Source: Paragonimus skrjabini miyazakii
Taxonomy: Eukaryota; Platyhelminthes; Trematoda; Plagiorchiida; Troglotrematidae
Reading direction: 5' to 3'
DNA length: 64,000 nucleotides
Assembly (NCBI GenBank): GCA_014338405.1
Contig: JTDE01000917.1
Location: 4,927 to 68,926 of the forward strand
Shown: positions 9,241 through 21,521 of the stretch, piece by piece
How the letters are laid out: each line of letters starts with the position of its first letter
Numbering within the stretch: position 1 is the first letter of the stretch
Translations under genes and position numbers: made by a program
Notes under the pieces: generated by a model
Database searches by the model: none
What the model was told of the DNA's origin: nothing
Seen by the model: only the letters and a program-made list of their open reading frames with translations

Positions 9241-11055
9241 AATCTGCCTCAATACTTATTGGTGATCACATTTTTCTTGTCGCGTATACCAACACCGTGT
9301 TGGTGGACAGTGTAGCAAACAGATTAAGGTTATATGTATGAACAAGTGAGAAGTGTTGGTCTGATGAACAACTGGTATACATCATTGATCATGTGGGTGG
9401 TCTGCACTGAGAGAGAGAAAAAACCACGAATTTCTTTACTCAGGTTCAGTGAGTGGAAGTGACATGTTTAGTTGACCATGAGATAGACGTAGGTTCCCAG
9501 GTTTGTATGGGGGAGAGATCACAGACTTATGCGTCCCTGTGGACGAGTTTAATGTCACTTGGATCAGTGACAACCTGAACATGTGTGAGGTGTGTGACTT
9601 GCCTCCCGGAAATTTTATGATACACATCAATAGACAGAACACTGCGGAGAATGCTGATGTGAACTGGAACTGGTAGTTAGTTTGATTCTTCAGCAGATAC
9701 ATCTACAGATTGTGATGAAATGAAGCGGATGCATGATTTGTATCCAGTAGTTGGTGTCTGTCGTGGTTTGTTTTACTGGTTCATTACAGGCTACAAGTTG
9801 GCACATTTTCATCTTTAACCAAACATTTTCACAGACCATCATTGTCTCAACCAACAGCATTACTTGAAGTACTTGATTTCTGTTAGTTGGTCAAAGTCGC
9901 TCTGTTCTGTTCGTACATTAGCCAGTAGGTCCCTACGTCACTCATATGAGGCGGTTTGTTTCACCTGAATCGTGCCAAGATCATCCAAACTAAGAGTGGA
10001 CTTGAAATGATTTGCCACCTATTCCGGACACCATGTGTCAAAGTTTGAAGATCGCGATCGATGGATTACTGTGATTGTTTCGGCTGTCTTCGGTGATTTT
10101 CCTGTCATCAGTCGGGCTGTTACCTCAATGATTGCCGCCTCAGTGTGCGAGAAACGGCCTACCCGACTTATCCGTCTGTTCGGACAACGACGACTGAAGG
10201 ATATGCCAATCTGAGTGGATTACACATGTCCCCAAAGAGAGCCGACCGGTTTGCCAGATGTGTAATCCGCGTATGTTCTACGTCGTACGGTCCGACCTAT
10301 CCATGCAGTGCTGATCGAGTTCATGTTGGTCTGCAACAGCGCCAGTCTGGCATCTGGATACAGGCGTATTCGCTGCGTCAACTTCCTCACTGCTTGGGAG
10401 CCAGCCAGTCCCTATGTCTGTAAGCCTTCTCTATGGCTATTCTGGTTTTCGTTGCAACCAAGCGAAGCCTCTTGAGAAATCTTAACTGAACATCTAAACA
10501 CGTGAAATCAACATCTAAACATCTGAAACTGGGAATGACATGTATTTGTCAATTTTGAATTATACTTTTAGGTTTGGATCCTGCTACTGATAAACGCTAA
10601 TTAGTCGATAAATAATGTCCTTTCTGTAAAAACATGCGTGTTATGTGGGGATTTCGTCTGTGTTATGGAAAGACTTTGTTTGACTTGTTGACTTCATACA
10701 GAGACTCCTTTAATTTACAAACTGTTGATGGTCACGGAAGCTGTGCTGATCAAGCTGATCTTCTGCTGATTTCTTCATGAATGCGATGTTGAAGGAGTCG
10801 ATATAACTGCCATGGAATAGCCCCTGTTTTCATTAGTACGTGTACCACTTGGATTCTTTTGGTGACACTATATATAGTCAATGGGTTTGTGCATGTTATC
10901 ACGCATGTTACCACCTCGCAACATTTATCTGGTTAATGAAATACGGTAGCGTTTTTAACATAACCAGGTACGACTGTAGATAGACCACTTTGAAAAACTC
11001 CAGGTGGCAAGCAATAAAACTGGAATGAGTATGATTTACATTGACTCTCGCTAAC
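9241..11055. other. No supported feature
   Basis: A 92-codon open frame at 10145-10423 has no splice context or family likeness. Nothing else stands out in these 1.8 kb. They may be intron or intergenic DNA. Confidence 0.4.
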
Positions 11056-11891
11056 CTGTTATTGAGAAACGATTCCCTCACTGACATTCTTTGGGACTGT
11101 CGAATCTTTCTCGCATGTCTGAATTGAGAAGATGCTCCGCACAAATGCAGTGTTCGCAATGCAGTCCAGTCGACTGGATCATCATTCGGATAACCGCAAC
11201 GAGATTCCGTAAGAGTTGATATATTATGCCTGTGGCACGCACACACTTCAAAAGAATTTTCCAGGCCTGGCATTGACTGGGAAACGCAATTAAATTCACA
11301 CCGCTTTTCTACCGAATTTGCGCGTCTGTCCATATTGCATGTTAGGTTGAGGCTGGAACTGGAACTGTGACAAGCCACAGATTCATTAGTCAAACTAACG
11401 ACAGAATTTGTATGCCTGAACGAATAGTGATGTGTTGATTCCATGTCTGTATCATTTAGTGTGCAACAATCGGTTTTACTTTTGTAAACCTTCTGGTAAC
11501 TTTGCCTGGCTTCCCATTGATGGAAACGTCTCCTTTTGCTTTTCTCCCCACTGTTCCTCAGGTTACGGTGATCTGCCTTTCGTAATGTTTGAGCTGAATT
11601 TTGTGAGTGCATAGATTTTGGCAAATACCTCCCATCCAGCTCGACATGTGAATGCGATCGACACCCATGACAGTCTACCTCAATGTAAATTTGAGCATTC
11701 GGTTCAGTGGGTTTATATATCTGAAACCCAAAATTTTCCATTTCCTTGTGTGGTTGACTGTGTGAACTGCCTAACCAGTGAGCACATACTCGTGGTCGTT
11801 TCCTTCGTGGATCAAGCTTACGAACGAGAACAGTTCGTTTCAGACTGGCAGATACAACGGCGATCACAGAACGAATAATTCCATCCGTATC
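11056..11891 (-). CDS. Candidate large host exon, unknown protein
   Basis: An unbroken frame of about 278 codons. It starts at an acceptor (TTCACTGTGCACAG) above 11891 and ends at a donor, AACAG|GTTAGC, at 11055 (phase 0 to 2). Open length well above background is the main support. The peptide is basic, Ser- and His-rich, with clusters such as RRKRPR and SSSSSLNL and scattered Cys. It looks like a disordered or cytoplasmic region. I do not recognise a domain. Reading past the donor gives about 50 more codons to 10908, which look like intron. It shares strand with 17366-17716 and 25944-26819 and may be part of the same gene. Confidence 0.42.
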
Positions 11892-12101
11892 CTGTGCACA
11901 GTGAACAAAATTAAATAATCAAATAATTACGTACAGGAAGGTAATTAAGACGGACGACGCAAACCATATGAAATGAACGTAATATGACAACAAGCAGCAA
12001 CCAAGACTCAAGCCAGCGGTTAAAATAGACTCACCATAGAATACGGAGCTATCATGTAAACGACGGCGTTGACTATAGCTACATGGTCGTTGTCTGTGCG
12101 C

Positions 12102-12322
12102 GCAGTGAGTTGCACAGAGCGCACGCGACCGCTTATATTGCTACAGATTTAAAATGACATATATCGACTACAACGGTGTATATTTGTACAGCATGTCTTT
12201 TACTGCGGCTTTGGCTACAGCTACATGGTCGTAGCATGTGAACGCAGTGAGTTGCACAGAGCGCACGCGACCGCTTATATTGCTACAGATTTAAAATGAC
12301 ATATATCGACTACAACGGTGTA
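12102..12322 (+). repeat. Two-unit tandem duplication, 142-bp period
   Basis: A 79-base block at 12102-12180 recurs identically at 12244-12322, beginning GCAGTGAGTTGCACAG and ending CTACAACGGTGTA. The intervening parts of the two units are more diverged. Confidence 0.9.
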
Positions 12323-12536
12323 ATGAGTCCTTTATATCGGCCAACTTTTAAGATATATCCCGCTACATCCAAATATAATTATGCCTTGTAACGATGCACT
12401 TTTTCAAAACCAACAAGAACATTTCCAATCATCCTGCATACATTCCGTGTTAATAAACGGCCTCTTGGAACTTGCTTTAGAGACAAAAAGCAGTAATTTA
12501 TTTTAACCGTCCCGATTGATACAGGTGTAAACTTAT
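12323..12536. other. Unassigned inner part of the MITE-like element
   Basis: AT-leaning sequence between the tandem copies and the LTR. Nothing recognised. Confidence 0.3.
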
Positions 12537-13072
12537 TGTGGTGGATTGCCAGGCCGGAGGTGCGAGTATTCAAACATTCGACGGAGTACCTCAACGCGGA
12601 AGGCCGGCACGTCCACAAGTCCCCAACGATCGGATGGCGGACAACGGGGGCAGTCGGATGAGTCATCGCTCGACCGGGTCGGGCCAACGGGCGAGACATG
12701 CCAGGCAAAATAGAATGGACGACCAAATCGGAGGCTCGATTATTCCAACACTCGGGGGAATATCTCGACACCACCGTGGAACACGATCAAAGTCCATTGT
12801 GGATAGATGGAGAACAACACGAGCGACCGGACGAGCCATCGCTCAACGGAATTGGACCAATGGACGAAGAATGGTAGGCGGAAACCCACACCTCCGATAG
12901 ACGGCGCCGATTACACACCTAAACCGGGTAGAAGTGCACACGACGCGTGAACGGAAACCTGGGGGGTGTTGTGGACTGGAATGCTGACTCATAAACGCGA
13001 GTGCGTGCGTAGCATGTGAACTAGCGTGTTGGACAATAAAGATTGTGCTTTATTGGACGCCTTTTCGCTACA
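12537..13072 (+). mobile_element. Solo LTR, gypsy family A
   Basis: 536 bp, beginning TGTGGTGGATT and ending CGCTACA, with AATAAA near the 3' end (13036). It is flanked by TTAT on both sides (12533-12536 and 13073-13076), a 4-bp target duplication. Related LTRs lie at 36438-36962, 50012-50367 and, attached to pol, 42585-42941. Higher GC than its surroundings. Open frames across it are by-products. Confidence 0.85.
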
Positions 13073-13144
13073 TTATGATGTTTTGTGCAGTCTATTGCGC
13101 TCATAGACTACGACCATGTAGCTACAGCCTACGCCGTGAACGAC

Positions 13145-13930
13145 CCAAAACATAATTGGTTAATGTATTAATTTCAGCGACGTAATGATTTAGAACCGTA
13201 ACAGCACACTGTTGTGTGGTCACGGTCATATGTTCGGACCGACTAACTGTCGCATGTGACCATAATGTTACGCCCACACACTCACCGTTGAACGACCTTT
13301 ACGTGCATGCACCGCAGTGACTTCGAACAACTCACAGTTTGCCAATACCACTGTAGTCAATGTCACGTGCACACATGAATACGTGCTCACACGCATACGT
13401 GCACACACAATCACACGCACACGAACACAGCAACATACACAACCAACCTCGTCTTGGGCATTGGCCCACAACATATGATTTAACTCAGTGTCATCGCCGG
13501 AGTTGACAAGACAGCGTGACCGTCCACACAGGTGAACAGAACTCATCTGGGTCTCTCGTGGGCTCCGTGAACTACACAATGTTTCCATCCTGTAGATCAC
13601 TACGTCGACATCTAGAGGATTCCACCTAACACTCCACTAACACACCCACGTATTACATATCTGTATTTTGTCCGAACTGTTGCTGTAAGTGCACTTGTTA
13701 TATTTGTCCGTTAGTTACATCACACTTTGGTTGCATATCCTTCTGATATTATTTAAATGTTTCGTTTTACCAATACTACTTACAACGTATTGTAATTAGC
13801 TAGCCAGCATCTAAAGAACTACAGTAACTTTCTGCAATGCTTTTTGATGCATACCCTCAAACCGACAGTCCACTACCGGTTCCGAGATGAAAACAAGTTT
13901 TAACTCAATGACATACAAACTCTTTTGTCA
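13145..13930. other. No gene; CA-rich low-complexity patch
   Basis: Around 13358-13440 there is a degenerate run of CACACG/ACACAC units. The rest shows nothing recognisable. Confidence 0.5.
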
Positions 13931-13944
13931 CGAGCGGTATCTAT

Positions 13945-14075
13945 AGTACTGGTCGTCGAGGGGGCAGGAATATTGCCTTGCAACACAAAAAGTAGCCGGT
14001 CCGATTCCCCATTTGGATGGACTGTACCTGATGAGTTCAGACAATGACAGAAGCGGTTGTAGAGCTCCTATTAGA
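13945..14075 (+). repeat. Sm-alpha-like tRNA/hammerhead repeat, decayed
   Basis: A box-like GTCGTCGAGGGGG, B box-like CCGGTCCGATTCCCC, then CTGATGA (about 14029) with an imperfect stem II and GAAGCGG. It lines up with 28262-28395. A 3-bp stem I (TAC/GTA) is all that remains. Confidence 0.45.
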
Positions 14076-14734
14076 GGGGGAGCATGACATACACCATCCT
14101 TTTCAATTCATTTATTTATTTAAGACATCTGATGTTGTGTTAATGAAACAAATGGTAGTCGGAAACATTATTGACGCATTTCATGCTCATCACACAGTTC
14201 ATCACTTTTTACAATCACACCACGAAATTTTCCTTGTACGTTTCCAATCTGGCTAAATAAGAAGGAATAGTGGTATCTAAATTTGCACCTTTCTCAAAGC
14301 ATCTTTTAGGTTTTCAAGATTTGGTAAGGAAGTAGTTTGGTTGATTACTCCGTCATAGATACTTCCCTCTTCCGAGGTATACGGTTAGTAAACCTGTCGG
14401 TTAAGGAGTGGTTTCTAATCTAACAGTTTTTTTAAAACACATGAACAATACTCACTCGATGTAAAACTGCCCATCTTTGACCACTACCATTTGGTCGTCT
14501 TTAAGACGATCACTTGGAAAAAAGAACTAAAACAACGGTGTAGGGAATAAATCAACAAATCTTTACCATTTTCAAGAACCGCCTGCTTGCTCTATCTGTT
14601 GTACGTCTTGAACATCCGTTGTAAAACTGTTTGTGACCACTAAACATCTGATGGCGTTCAATCCCTCTCAAATATCTTTCGTTCGCCGTCATCTCTTTAG
14701 CAATCTAAGGTTTCTACAATTTGTTAAATCTACT
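14076..14734. other. No supported feature
   Basis: A short open frame at 14044-14256 has no supporting context. Nothing else recognised. Confidence 0.35.
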
Positions 14735-14950
14735 CTGAGGTCAATGGCACAGTGGTCAACACGGTTGCCTTATGGAAGCGGATATGTACTAGTGACGAGC
14801 TCTAATGAGAGCGAAACTCGAGTCTAGTGCTTCTTTTCGGAAGGAGAAATTCTATGGGAATACGACAGCTGCGATCAATTGTGGGTGATGTTCAATCTAT
14901 ATGGAAAAAACAAAATCCTCCACTACTCATCAGAAATCTACTATCTGTCA
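14735..14950 (+). mobile_element. tRNA-headed hammerhead SINE, family copy
   Basis: The head keeps the A box (TGGCACAGTGGTC), but an internal deletion removes the B box. A near-perfect hammerhead follows, then the family body (CTTCTTTTCGG, GACAGCTGCGATCAATTGTG, ending CTACTCATCAGAAATC). It is the best copy for defining the 3' part of the family, because the 41.2 kb copy runs into a gap. Confidence 0.8.
14786..14830 (+). ncRNA. Hammerhead, core-mutated
   Basis: Identical in layout to 41274-41318: stem I GTACTA/TAGTGC, stem II GCTCT/AGAGC, GAA, stem III AC/GT and cleavage-site C. However, the first core base is G (GTGACGA), which should abolish self-cleavage. Confidence 0.75.
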
Positions 14951-16254
14951 AATCAGATTGCTCCACGAAGTCAGTCTGGCTTAAATACCGACGTAAACGT
15001 GTTAGTGAAAGTCAAAAACGCTCGGTTCCTTGAAGTAACTTGAATAAAACAGTGAAAGGACGTAAATCACGTGATATTTTCAGGAGTAAACATATTCACA
15101 TTCTGATCACACACGGATATTCACCTAATTTGAAACCCCGAAAGAAAGATGCACAGAACAGAAGGAATCACCTGCGATAACACGGACGGATGAAAAACTA
15201 AAGTAAGACAGGTATGATAATATTGACGACCAACAAAGCCACAGCACCAGTACATAAATGGCTTTTGAACACATTGGGAATTATGACGTCTAACAGACAC
15301 CTGTATGATCGGGGCATAAGAACGTTACTCCAGAACACATCTCACAATGTATGTATTCTCACTGTATTACTTACGTGTTGGTGCAAGTCACCTGTAAAAG
15401 AACAGCTTATTTCCGACTTCGACCACTGTCGAATTTAATTGATGGTCCTCTCGGTCTAGGGTAGTGCTCACTGAAACAAGAACTCACAGAAAAGCAACGT
15501 ATATAGACCCGATTAAGGCATGATAACAAACTATGTTTTGCGGGAGCAAGTTCAAGCCGTTCCAATGCTGATCAGTTTGTGCCCACGCATTTTGCCTCAT
15601 ATAAACCCGAGGGTTCCAGTCGCCGATTTCCAACGATGAAAGACTTTTCGTTCGTTCAGTAAAAATTCCTATTTATACAAACCAAGTTGATATATTGTTA
15701 CGTTCTGTAAATACTTCATACAATTGTGTGCAACTAGATCCGTTTCCAACATATGTATTTAGTGAAATGTCCCCAACTTTGGGATAAAGAGAACGCTTGA
15801 GATTGATCAGTAATACTGAGTGTTTAAAGAACTTTTCTCATTGTAAAGCAGTCATCTATCACTGAGATCAGATAAGAAATCGCCACAGAATTTAAATTAT
15901 CAGTGCATCCTCCCGTTTGTAAAGTTTTGAACCTTGTGAGCTGCATTCGATCAGTCACCTACAGATGAGGTTGTGGACGTAAAATAAAACTGTTATCCTA
16001 CGGTTGCCTGGCCGTTAGTTGAATGTGTCATTTGCTAGAATGATCAAAATGCTTCTAGCCAGAAATCATCAATAACTGCTTAAACTAATGATGGGATTGT
16101 AATCAGCAAGAGCAACTAAACTAACTAAATCGTGGTTGGTGCTTTATTGTTGCGAAAGCTGAATAAATCAAAAAGATTTGTTTTAATATGTATCAACGTG
16201 AACAGAAAACCGGTGTGGCTGAGCGTTCACGTGTTAGGAGTAAGTCGTGTCTAA
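14951..16254. other. No supported feature
   Basis: Mostly AT-rich. The open frames are short and unsupported. 16206-16240 has a weak A-box-like stretch (GTGGCTGAGCG) that may be another tRNA-like fragment. Confidence 0.35.
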
Positions 16255-16510
16255 AGTGACTTCAGCTGTGTAGCGGCCAAAACGGTTGCTCAATAAAAGC
16301 GCAATTAGTGTTCAACTCCCTGTCCTGGCGGAGATACGCCTTATTAACTAGCTCTAACAAGAGCAACACTCGAGTGTCGCGCTTCTCATCGAAACGGTTG
16401 ACTGAAGAGTCCGTGGGATTTCGACAGCTGCGGTAGACTGTGAATGGTGTTCGGCTCGTATTAACCAGAACTCCGCACTACTTACCAGAGATTCAGCACA
16501 ACAGCGGTAA
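16255..16510 (+). mobile_element. tRNA-headed hammerhead SINE, decayed copy
   Basis: The head shows A box GTGTAGCGGCC and B box GTTCAACTCCC. The hammerhead at about 16336-16382 has lost its core (TTAACTA in place of CTGACGA; GCAAC in place of GAAAC) but keeps stem II GCTCT/AGAGC and CTCGAG. The body (CGACAGCTGCGGT) continues to about 16500. Confidence 0.65.
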
Positions 16511-16574
16511 CAGGGAACAGAGCCGATGACCGATTCCAAGGCGTTTTATTGATTAGGCTACTTTCTATTTAGAA

Positions 16575-16680
16575 GAGATCCATTTGCGAAAAATCTGGAC
16601 TTTGGCTGGATTCGAACCAGCGACAGAAACACCATGCCCAAACGCGGCAAGCGCTCTACCAGCTGAGCTACGAAGCTTCT
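16575..16680 (-). repeat. tRNA-like repeat
   Basis: Minus strand: GCTTCGTAGCTCAGCTGG (A box), GGTTCGAATCC (B box), acceptor half AAAGTCC. The loop TTTGGGC resembles a tRNA-Pro(UGG) anticodon loop but is offset by extra bases. Same family as 9089-9240 and 46555-46650. Confidence 0.65.
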
Positions 16681-17365
16681 AAATTATCAAATCTGCCAAA
16701 CCGCTTATTAGTACTTTCTATTTATCAGTAACACCATGCAAAATAGAGGAAAATTATCCCAATTCCTCAGGTCTTACGAATTTTGATTACCATCTATCAA
16801 TGTCGGTCGCAGCTTTTCCATTCAGGAAAATAGTTTGACCAGCTCACCTCTAAGTAAACCTCTTATCTCTAGTTTTGCGTTTGTTAAGACTCAATAGTAG
16901 AGAATTCGAATGTCGATACGCGTGACTGTTAGGCAGGTTGTCTTACTACCATCTCACCAACCTCACTCACTATACGTATAACGTAATCGTGATATACGGA
17001 AGTGTGGATACAACCCCGTTTCAATAATACTGAGTTTGTTTAGTTATTTTGTAATTTAGAATAGTATAAACAACCTTGTGATCAGGACTTCTAGTGTGGT
17101 TTTCAGCTATTCGCTTCACGGTACAAATTATGTAATTATCCGGAATGTGTTACAGGAATGACGAAACTCCAGTAAAGTATCTACTTCAGCAAGCCAGATA
17201 AGATGTTCATTTTAATGCAGACGCACTGAGCTAGTATGAATTGTGTCCAAGATATTGCAACTTGCGTTTCGTTTTAAACTAGAACGTTACAGAAAAGTAA
17301 CATTTTCTGAATAATTGTAACCAAGTCAAAAATGTTGAAAAACATGTGCGCACTAAACGGCGTAC
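16681..17365. other. No supported feature
   Basis: Nothing recognised. If the next exon is real, this is its downstream intron. Confidence 0.35.
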
Positions 17366-17716
17366 CTCTCTCAACTTTTGAGCATCGAACTCGTACAGCG
17401 TGAAAGACCAATGGTGCCTGCGAAGCGGAGCTTTTAACATTCTGTCGTTTATTCTGCCGACTGTAGTTCTGTTCTTAGGCCGGTTGTTCTCACTCTGATC
17501 TGCAATATAACCAGTTACGATGACGGGTATCGCATCTCCAATTCTCTGGTCGTTTGAAGGATCACAGTGCGCACAGGTTTCACGATGGTTCACTGGGGTC
17601 TCCTTGGTAGGTAGTAATTGAACAGGAGATTCGAAAACGGTGTGTTTCCCCTGTTGATTGCTGGAGGTCACGTACGAATTGTTTGATATTTGTTGTTGGC
17701 CAGAGGAAATTGTTAG
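17366..17716 (-). CDS. Candidate host exon, unknown protein
   Basis: A 117-codon, phase 0-0 stretch. It is preceded by a strong acceptor (TTCTTTATTTGCAG) and followed by a donor GAGAG|GTACGC. It encodes a Gln/Asn/Ser-rich N-terminal part (SSGQQQISNNSYVTSS), then a more basic, structured-looking part (RRHHWSFTLYEFDAQKLRE). I cannot name a domain. The symmetric phase matches that of 25944-26819 on the same strand, so the two can be joined in frame across about 8.2 kb. Reading past the donor adds 30 codons that look non-coding. Confidence 0.45.
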
Positions 17717-18869
17717 CTGCAAATAAAGAACACCAATGTAGACGTCTGTTACTCAGAAAAAACGGTAGAAACTCTAACTATAAGTGTTCCACCGTAACCT
17801 ACTCCCGTAAATATTAACTATCTAAGAGCTTTGAGCTCCAATACTGACGTGACCACGATTGCCACTATCTCTAATGAATAACGGGATTTTTAACTGTTCG
17901 TCTAGGTTTTGCCTTCCTTTGATAGTATAACTCCCATTTTCAGACTAAGTGTTTATTGTTGTGCAACCTAAATAAAAACGCGATTAGTGTCCACTTATCA
18001 ACGTGAACATGAACACTTTATCAAATAAAATTTTCTGCACGCCATAAAGCGATTTACTATGGCGATCAAAATGGAAGTCGCCTGTGGATGACAAGCCTCC
18101 GGGTGCACGCATACAAAGCTCAGGCAAACTAAATCTGAGTCAAAACCAGGTCATTGTAAGCAGTAAAAAAACTAACACGTTACTGAAGAAGGGTCACCGA
18201 CTGAGCGTGATGTAGCACCTGTGAGTCATCTATGTGACAAGTAACACTTGAAAAGTATCCACGGTATGGGTGACAAACGTTACTTGTGCGCGAACCAGTT
18301 ACATTTGTATAATAGCCATGATGGAGACAAAAAAAAGTTATTTAAACCACATAGTTTACACAAAAATAGGCACGGGAATAACCATAGCGGCACGCCATAT
18401 GACACATATGACAATAAAAAAGGTTTTTTGTATTGAAGGTTTAAGGAATTTTCCACGAACGAGTCATTGATCAGCTCTGAACATCGATGTTCGGGATCTT
18501 TTGATTCACAACGAGGGAGATGTTATACACGAATGAAGACATGGTTCAACGTTAGTTGTTCCATACTTCCTTGCCAAATAATTGCCTGGTCGCCGTGTTC
18601 TCTGTGCAAACCGGATCCGGCTTTCACAAACAAGACCTGACAGATAAACGGATGAAATAGCCTACTATGAACGTATCAACGCTAACGATATCATTGACGA
18701 GAGATCGTGTTAGACATGCAGACGTTCAGACTATTAAACTTCATTATCCTTTTGGTTCAGACGGTGATTCCACCGTACCTCAGAAATCGTGCTAAGGCAG
18801 GAACTTGAAAGCAGAAGATTGACGAATGTCTTCAACTTGAGCTGTCCGGGTTTCTCAACCATAGAATAT
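17717..18869. other. No supported feature
   Basis: A stretch near 17945-18010 (GCGATTAGTGTCCACTTATC) faintly resembles the SINE head at 16285. Otherwise nothing is recognised. Confidence 0.3.
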
Positions 18870-19133
18870 AGCAGACCTGAACGGAAACATGCAGAGCACA
18901 TACATCCTTTCGTACAAATGTTCATGTCTTTCCGTCTTCACAAGTGGTACAGTTAGGTGAACATCATTCTGATAATTAGAAATGCGATTGCCGATCGGTT
19001 CAGTCACATTTTCCTCAAAATATATGAAGCTATCCAGACAGATCAACGCACTGGGTGTGACGTGAAACCATTGATGGTGACCTCCGGGACAGGCTTTTAC
19101 CAATTGCGAGTTTATACACTATACTTTCGCTTT
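18870..19133 (-). CDS. Weak candidate exon
   Basis: An open minus-strand stretch with protein-like composition (CPGGHHQWFHVTPSALICLD, later NRISNYQNDVHLTVPLVK). The upstream acceptor (AGTATAG) has a poor pyrimidine tract, and no donor is convincing (CTT|GTGAAG is the best phase 0 choice). It could be an exon between 22979 and 17716 on the same strand, or chance. Confidence 0.2.
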
Positions 19134-20707
19134 AGAAAGTGTACCTTGTTATAACGTTACTGCGGTTGAGGCATTCTGAACTATCTGTAAAGTATCACAT
19201 ATTAGAATGATGTTAACTCACGAGATTTGTTACTTGGAAGAATTTAGACATCGCCGGAAAATTCACACTCCAATGGTGTCTCCACTGCGTCATTTACGAA
19301 AGACTTAAAGACAAAGATGACAGTGAAAAACTTGATGCGTGAAATTTGGTTAGATGAACTTCCACGTACCGTCAGCTTGTCGCAGTGTCTGTCTGTTTAC
19401 AACTTGAATGAGTTTAAAAGTCATACTGAACATATCTTTCTTCAGAAGAATAGACTGAAGTACGTATGAACTTTTGTTTGATCGGTGATAGTTACTTCTG
19501 TCCACCTTGCTAACTCCAGAAGACACTGGTGTGGGTAGTTAGACTGATAATTTGCATGTATTCTATGTTCTGCGTTGGTTAAACGAACGGGTTCCCCCAG
19601 GGATCTATCATATTTAGTACGGAATTATTAGATCGTCATCTTGGTTATGCGCTCAGTCGCTTGACCCAAAACCAAGAAATCACAGGAGAGGCGGCAACAC
19701 TGTTTGCTAGACGATCGAGACAAACTTAGACCACAGAAGCCCTAGATTGATAGGACAAGACGATTGCCATAGATGGCCGACAGACAGCGAATCACATGAA
19801 ACAGTCATACATAGCAGTCACGGCGTCAGAGCAAATCACGTTATAGGGGGCATCAGAAGGCAATACCAGAAAAACAGTCCAAATAGCGCACAGGCGTTCG
19901 ACCGCACACCTGCAATCTGATTGGCTGATTGGAGCCTTAACACCACCCACGACCATACCATCCGAGCTAGGCCGGCCGATCGATGTGGCGTGGTGCATCC
20001 TAGCTGTCTCGTTAGGAGATGTGCCTCCTAACAAGAACCCCTAGACTTACTAACCACTATAACGAAGTATTGTGCAATTAAACTGATCGCATACCTCGAA
20101 AACAATATGACATCCGAAGGCAAGTAAATATTGTTGATCACAAGCATATAACCAATCAGGAGATGCCAGAGATATGAAGGAAAAATCCATCAGAACACTC
20201 ATGGAAACTGAGGAATGTCTCACTAGCCAAGACGCGACTCTTAGACATAGAGTTTGGACTTGACAGTCTCCTACATAATGCCAAGATGGTAATCTATCGG
20301 TGATGTGCCTGTGTACCTCGAATTCAATCAGTCATACGGATTTCGCACTGTTGGGAGTTTCTAACCTCCGTTGTGATTTCTGTGTACGCACAATGAATAC
20401 AAGTAGGCAGTTTAGAGTGTACTGAGAAAAATGTTCTAAAACAATCACCGATAGAATCCATATACTCAGCCCTGTCTTCATTTTGTATCTTGTCCATTTC
20501 AGATTCCTTCCAGCCAGGTCAGTAAAAAGACAGGATATGTGACAGTACGGTTTCGTGGCAAGCCAAATCAGTGCAAAAAGGGGTACAATCACTGTTTGTT
20601 TTTATAGGAAACTGATCACGGAAACAAATATAAATTCAAAAAAGTCCGACTAACGGAGGCGTAATATTAGACTACGGTGACGTACGACAGACAAACAGGC
20701 ACAGATA
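19134..20707. other. No gene; small hairpin
   Basis: A hairpin GTTAGGAG/CTCCTAAC with a 6-base loop lies at 20011-20032. A minus-strand open frame (19792-20034) lacks support. Otherwise nothing recognised. Confidence 0.35.
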
Positions 20708-21520
20708 TGTAACGGTTCAGTACCCTGCGCTAAACCCGATGGCTCATTCCTAGCCATCCATTCGCCCCATATCCGGTCTGGAGACCACATCTTAACTGTC
20801 TCACTCACTCACGTACTCCTGGCCTATTCACAAGGTCACAGACACATCACGCGCTCCACAGGCCAGCGTGTGATTCAACATGCCCTGTCCACTCTGCAAC
20901 TACAGGCTCCCCTTAGCGCAATTCACCTTCACTCACCCGACAGACAGCGACGCCTTTTCCCCTCAACACTGCGAGAGGCAAGGTCACATGTACGCACACA
21001 CNNNNNNNNNNNNNNNNNNNNNNNNNNNNNNNNNNNNNNNNNNNNNNNNNNNNNNNNNNNNNNNNNNNNNNNNNNNNNNNNNNNNNNNNNNNNNNNNNNN
21101 NCTACATGCGCGTAAAGCACGCACATGAAGGCGACAAAACTCGCAAGAGGCACAACACAACTTCTGACGCTGCGTCTCGGACGGTGAACAAGTCAACAAC
21201 ACGCAAAGCCAACGGACACGAGGACGTGAGCTTCACTTCAATTGTACCGCTCCACATCGCATCCACGTGATCCTATCCCCACAACACTGCCAACACACAG
21301 CATACACCTGGATACTGCTATCCACACTATTATCAACTGGAACATTATTTTGTACTGTACGTGAGTCTCCCGGCCTGTCTATGTTCTAATCATCTTCCTG
21401 TTCATACCTATTTATATCATACACCTTACTACTCAACTGTGTACCCTTCTTTTGTTATATGTAGTTAGTGTTAGGCCGTAGTCATTTATCTATAGCCCAC
21501 ACTATTGCCCATACGTAACA
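20708..21520 (+). repeat. LTR of a CsRn1-like gypsy element
   Basis: TGTAAC...GTAACA ends, followed after one base by a primer-binding site. It contains the N gap 21002-21101, so its true length is unknown. Confidence 0.75.
21002..21101. other. Assembly gap (100 N)
   Basis: Exactly 100 N, the usual placeholder for a gap of unknown size. Open frames that run through it have no meaning. Confidence 0.95.
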
Positions 21521-21521
21521 C

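Larger units (their letters stand above)
12056..13144. repeat. Inverted-repeat (MITE-like) element interrupted by an LTR
   Basis: The left end (12056-12100) and the reverse complement of the right end (about 13090-13144) share an imperfect arm. Its core is CTACATGGTCGT followed by a GCGCAGT/GCGCAAT block. Between them lie a tandem duplication and the solo LTR 12537-13072. The reading is a small inverted-repeat element that later received the LTR. Arm similarity is roughly 70 percent by eye. Confidence 0.4.

Noticed and set aside
10145..10423. 92-codon ORF
   Set aside because: No splice signals, no recognisable composition or family.
12102..12322. CRISPR-like array
   Set aside because: Only two units of 142 bp with no short repeat and spacer pattern, in eukaryotic DNA.
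12538..12900. 120-codon plus-strand ORF
   Set aside because: Lies wholly in a solo LTR. The related LTR at 36438-36962 has different frames.
20011..20032. Transcription terminator hairpin
   Set aside because: 8-bp stem without a T tract, in a eukaryotic context. It probably has no such role.
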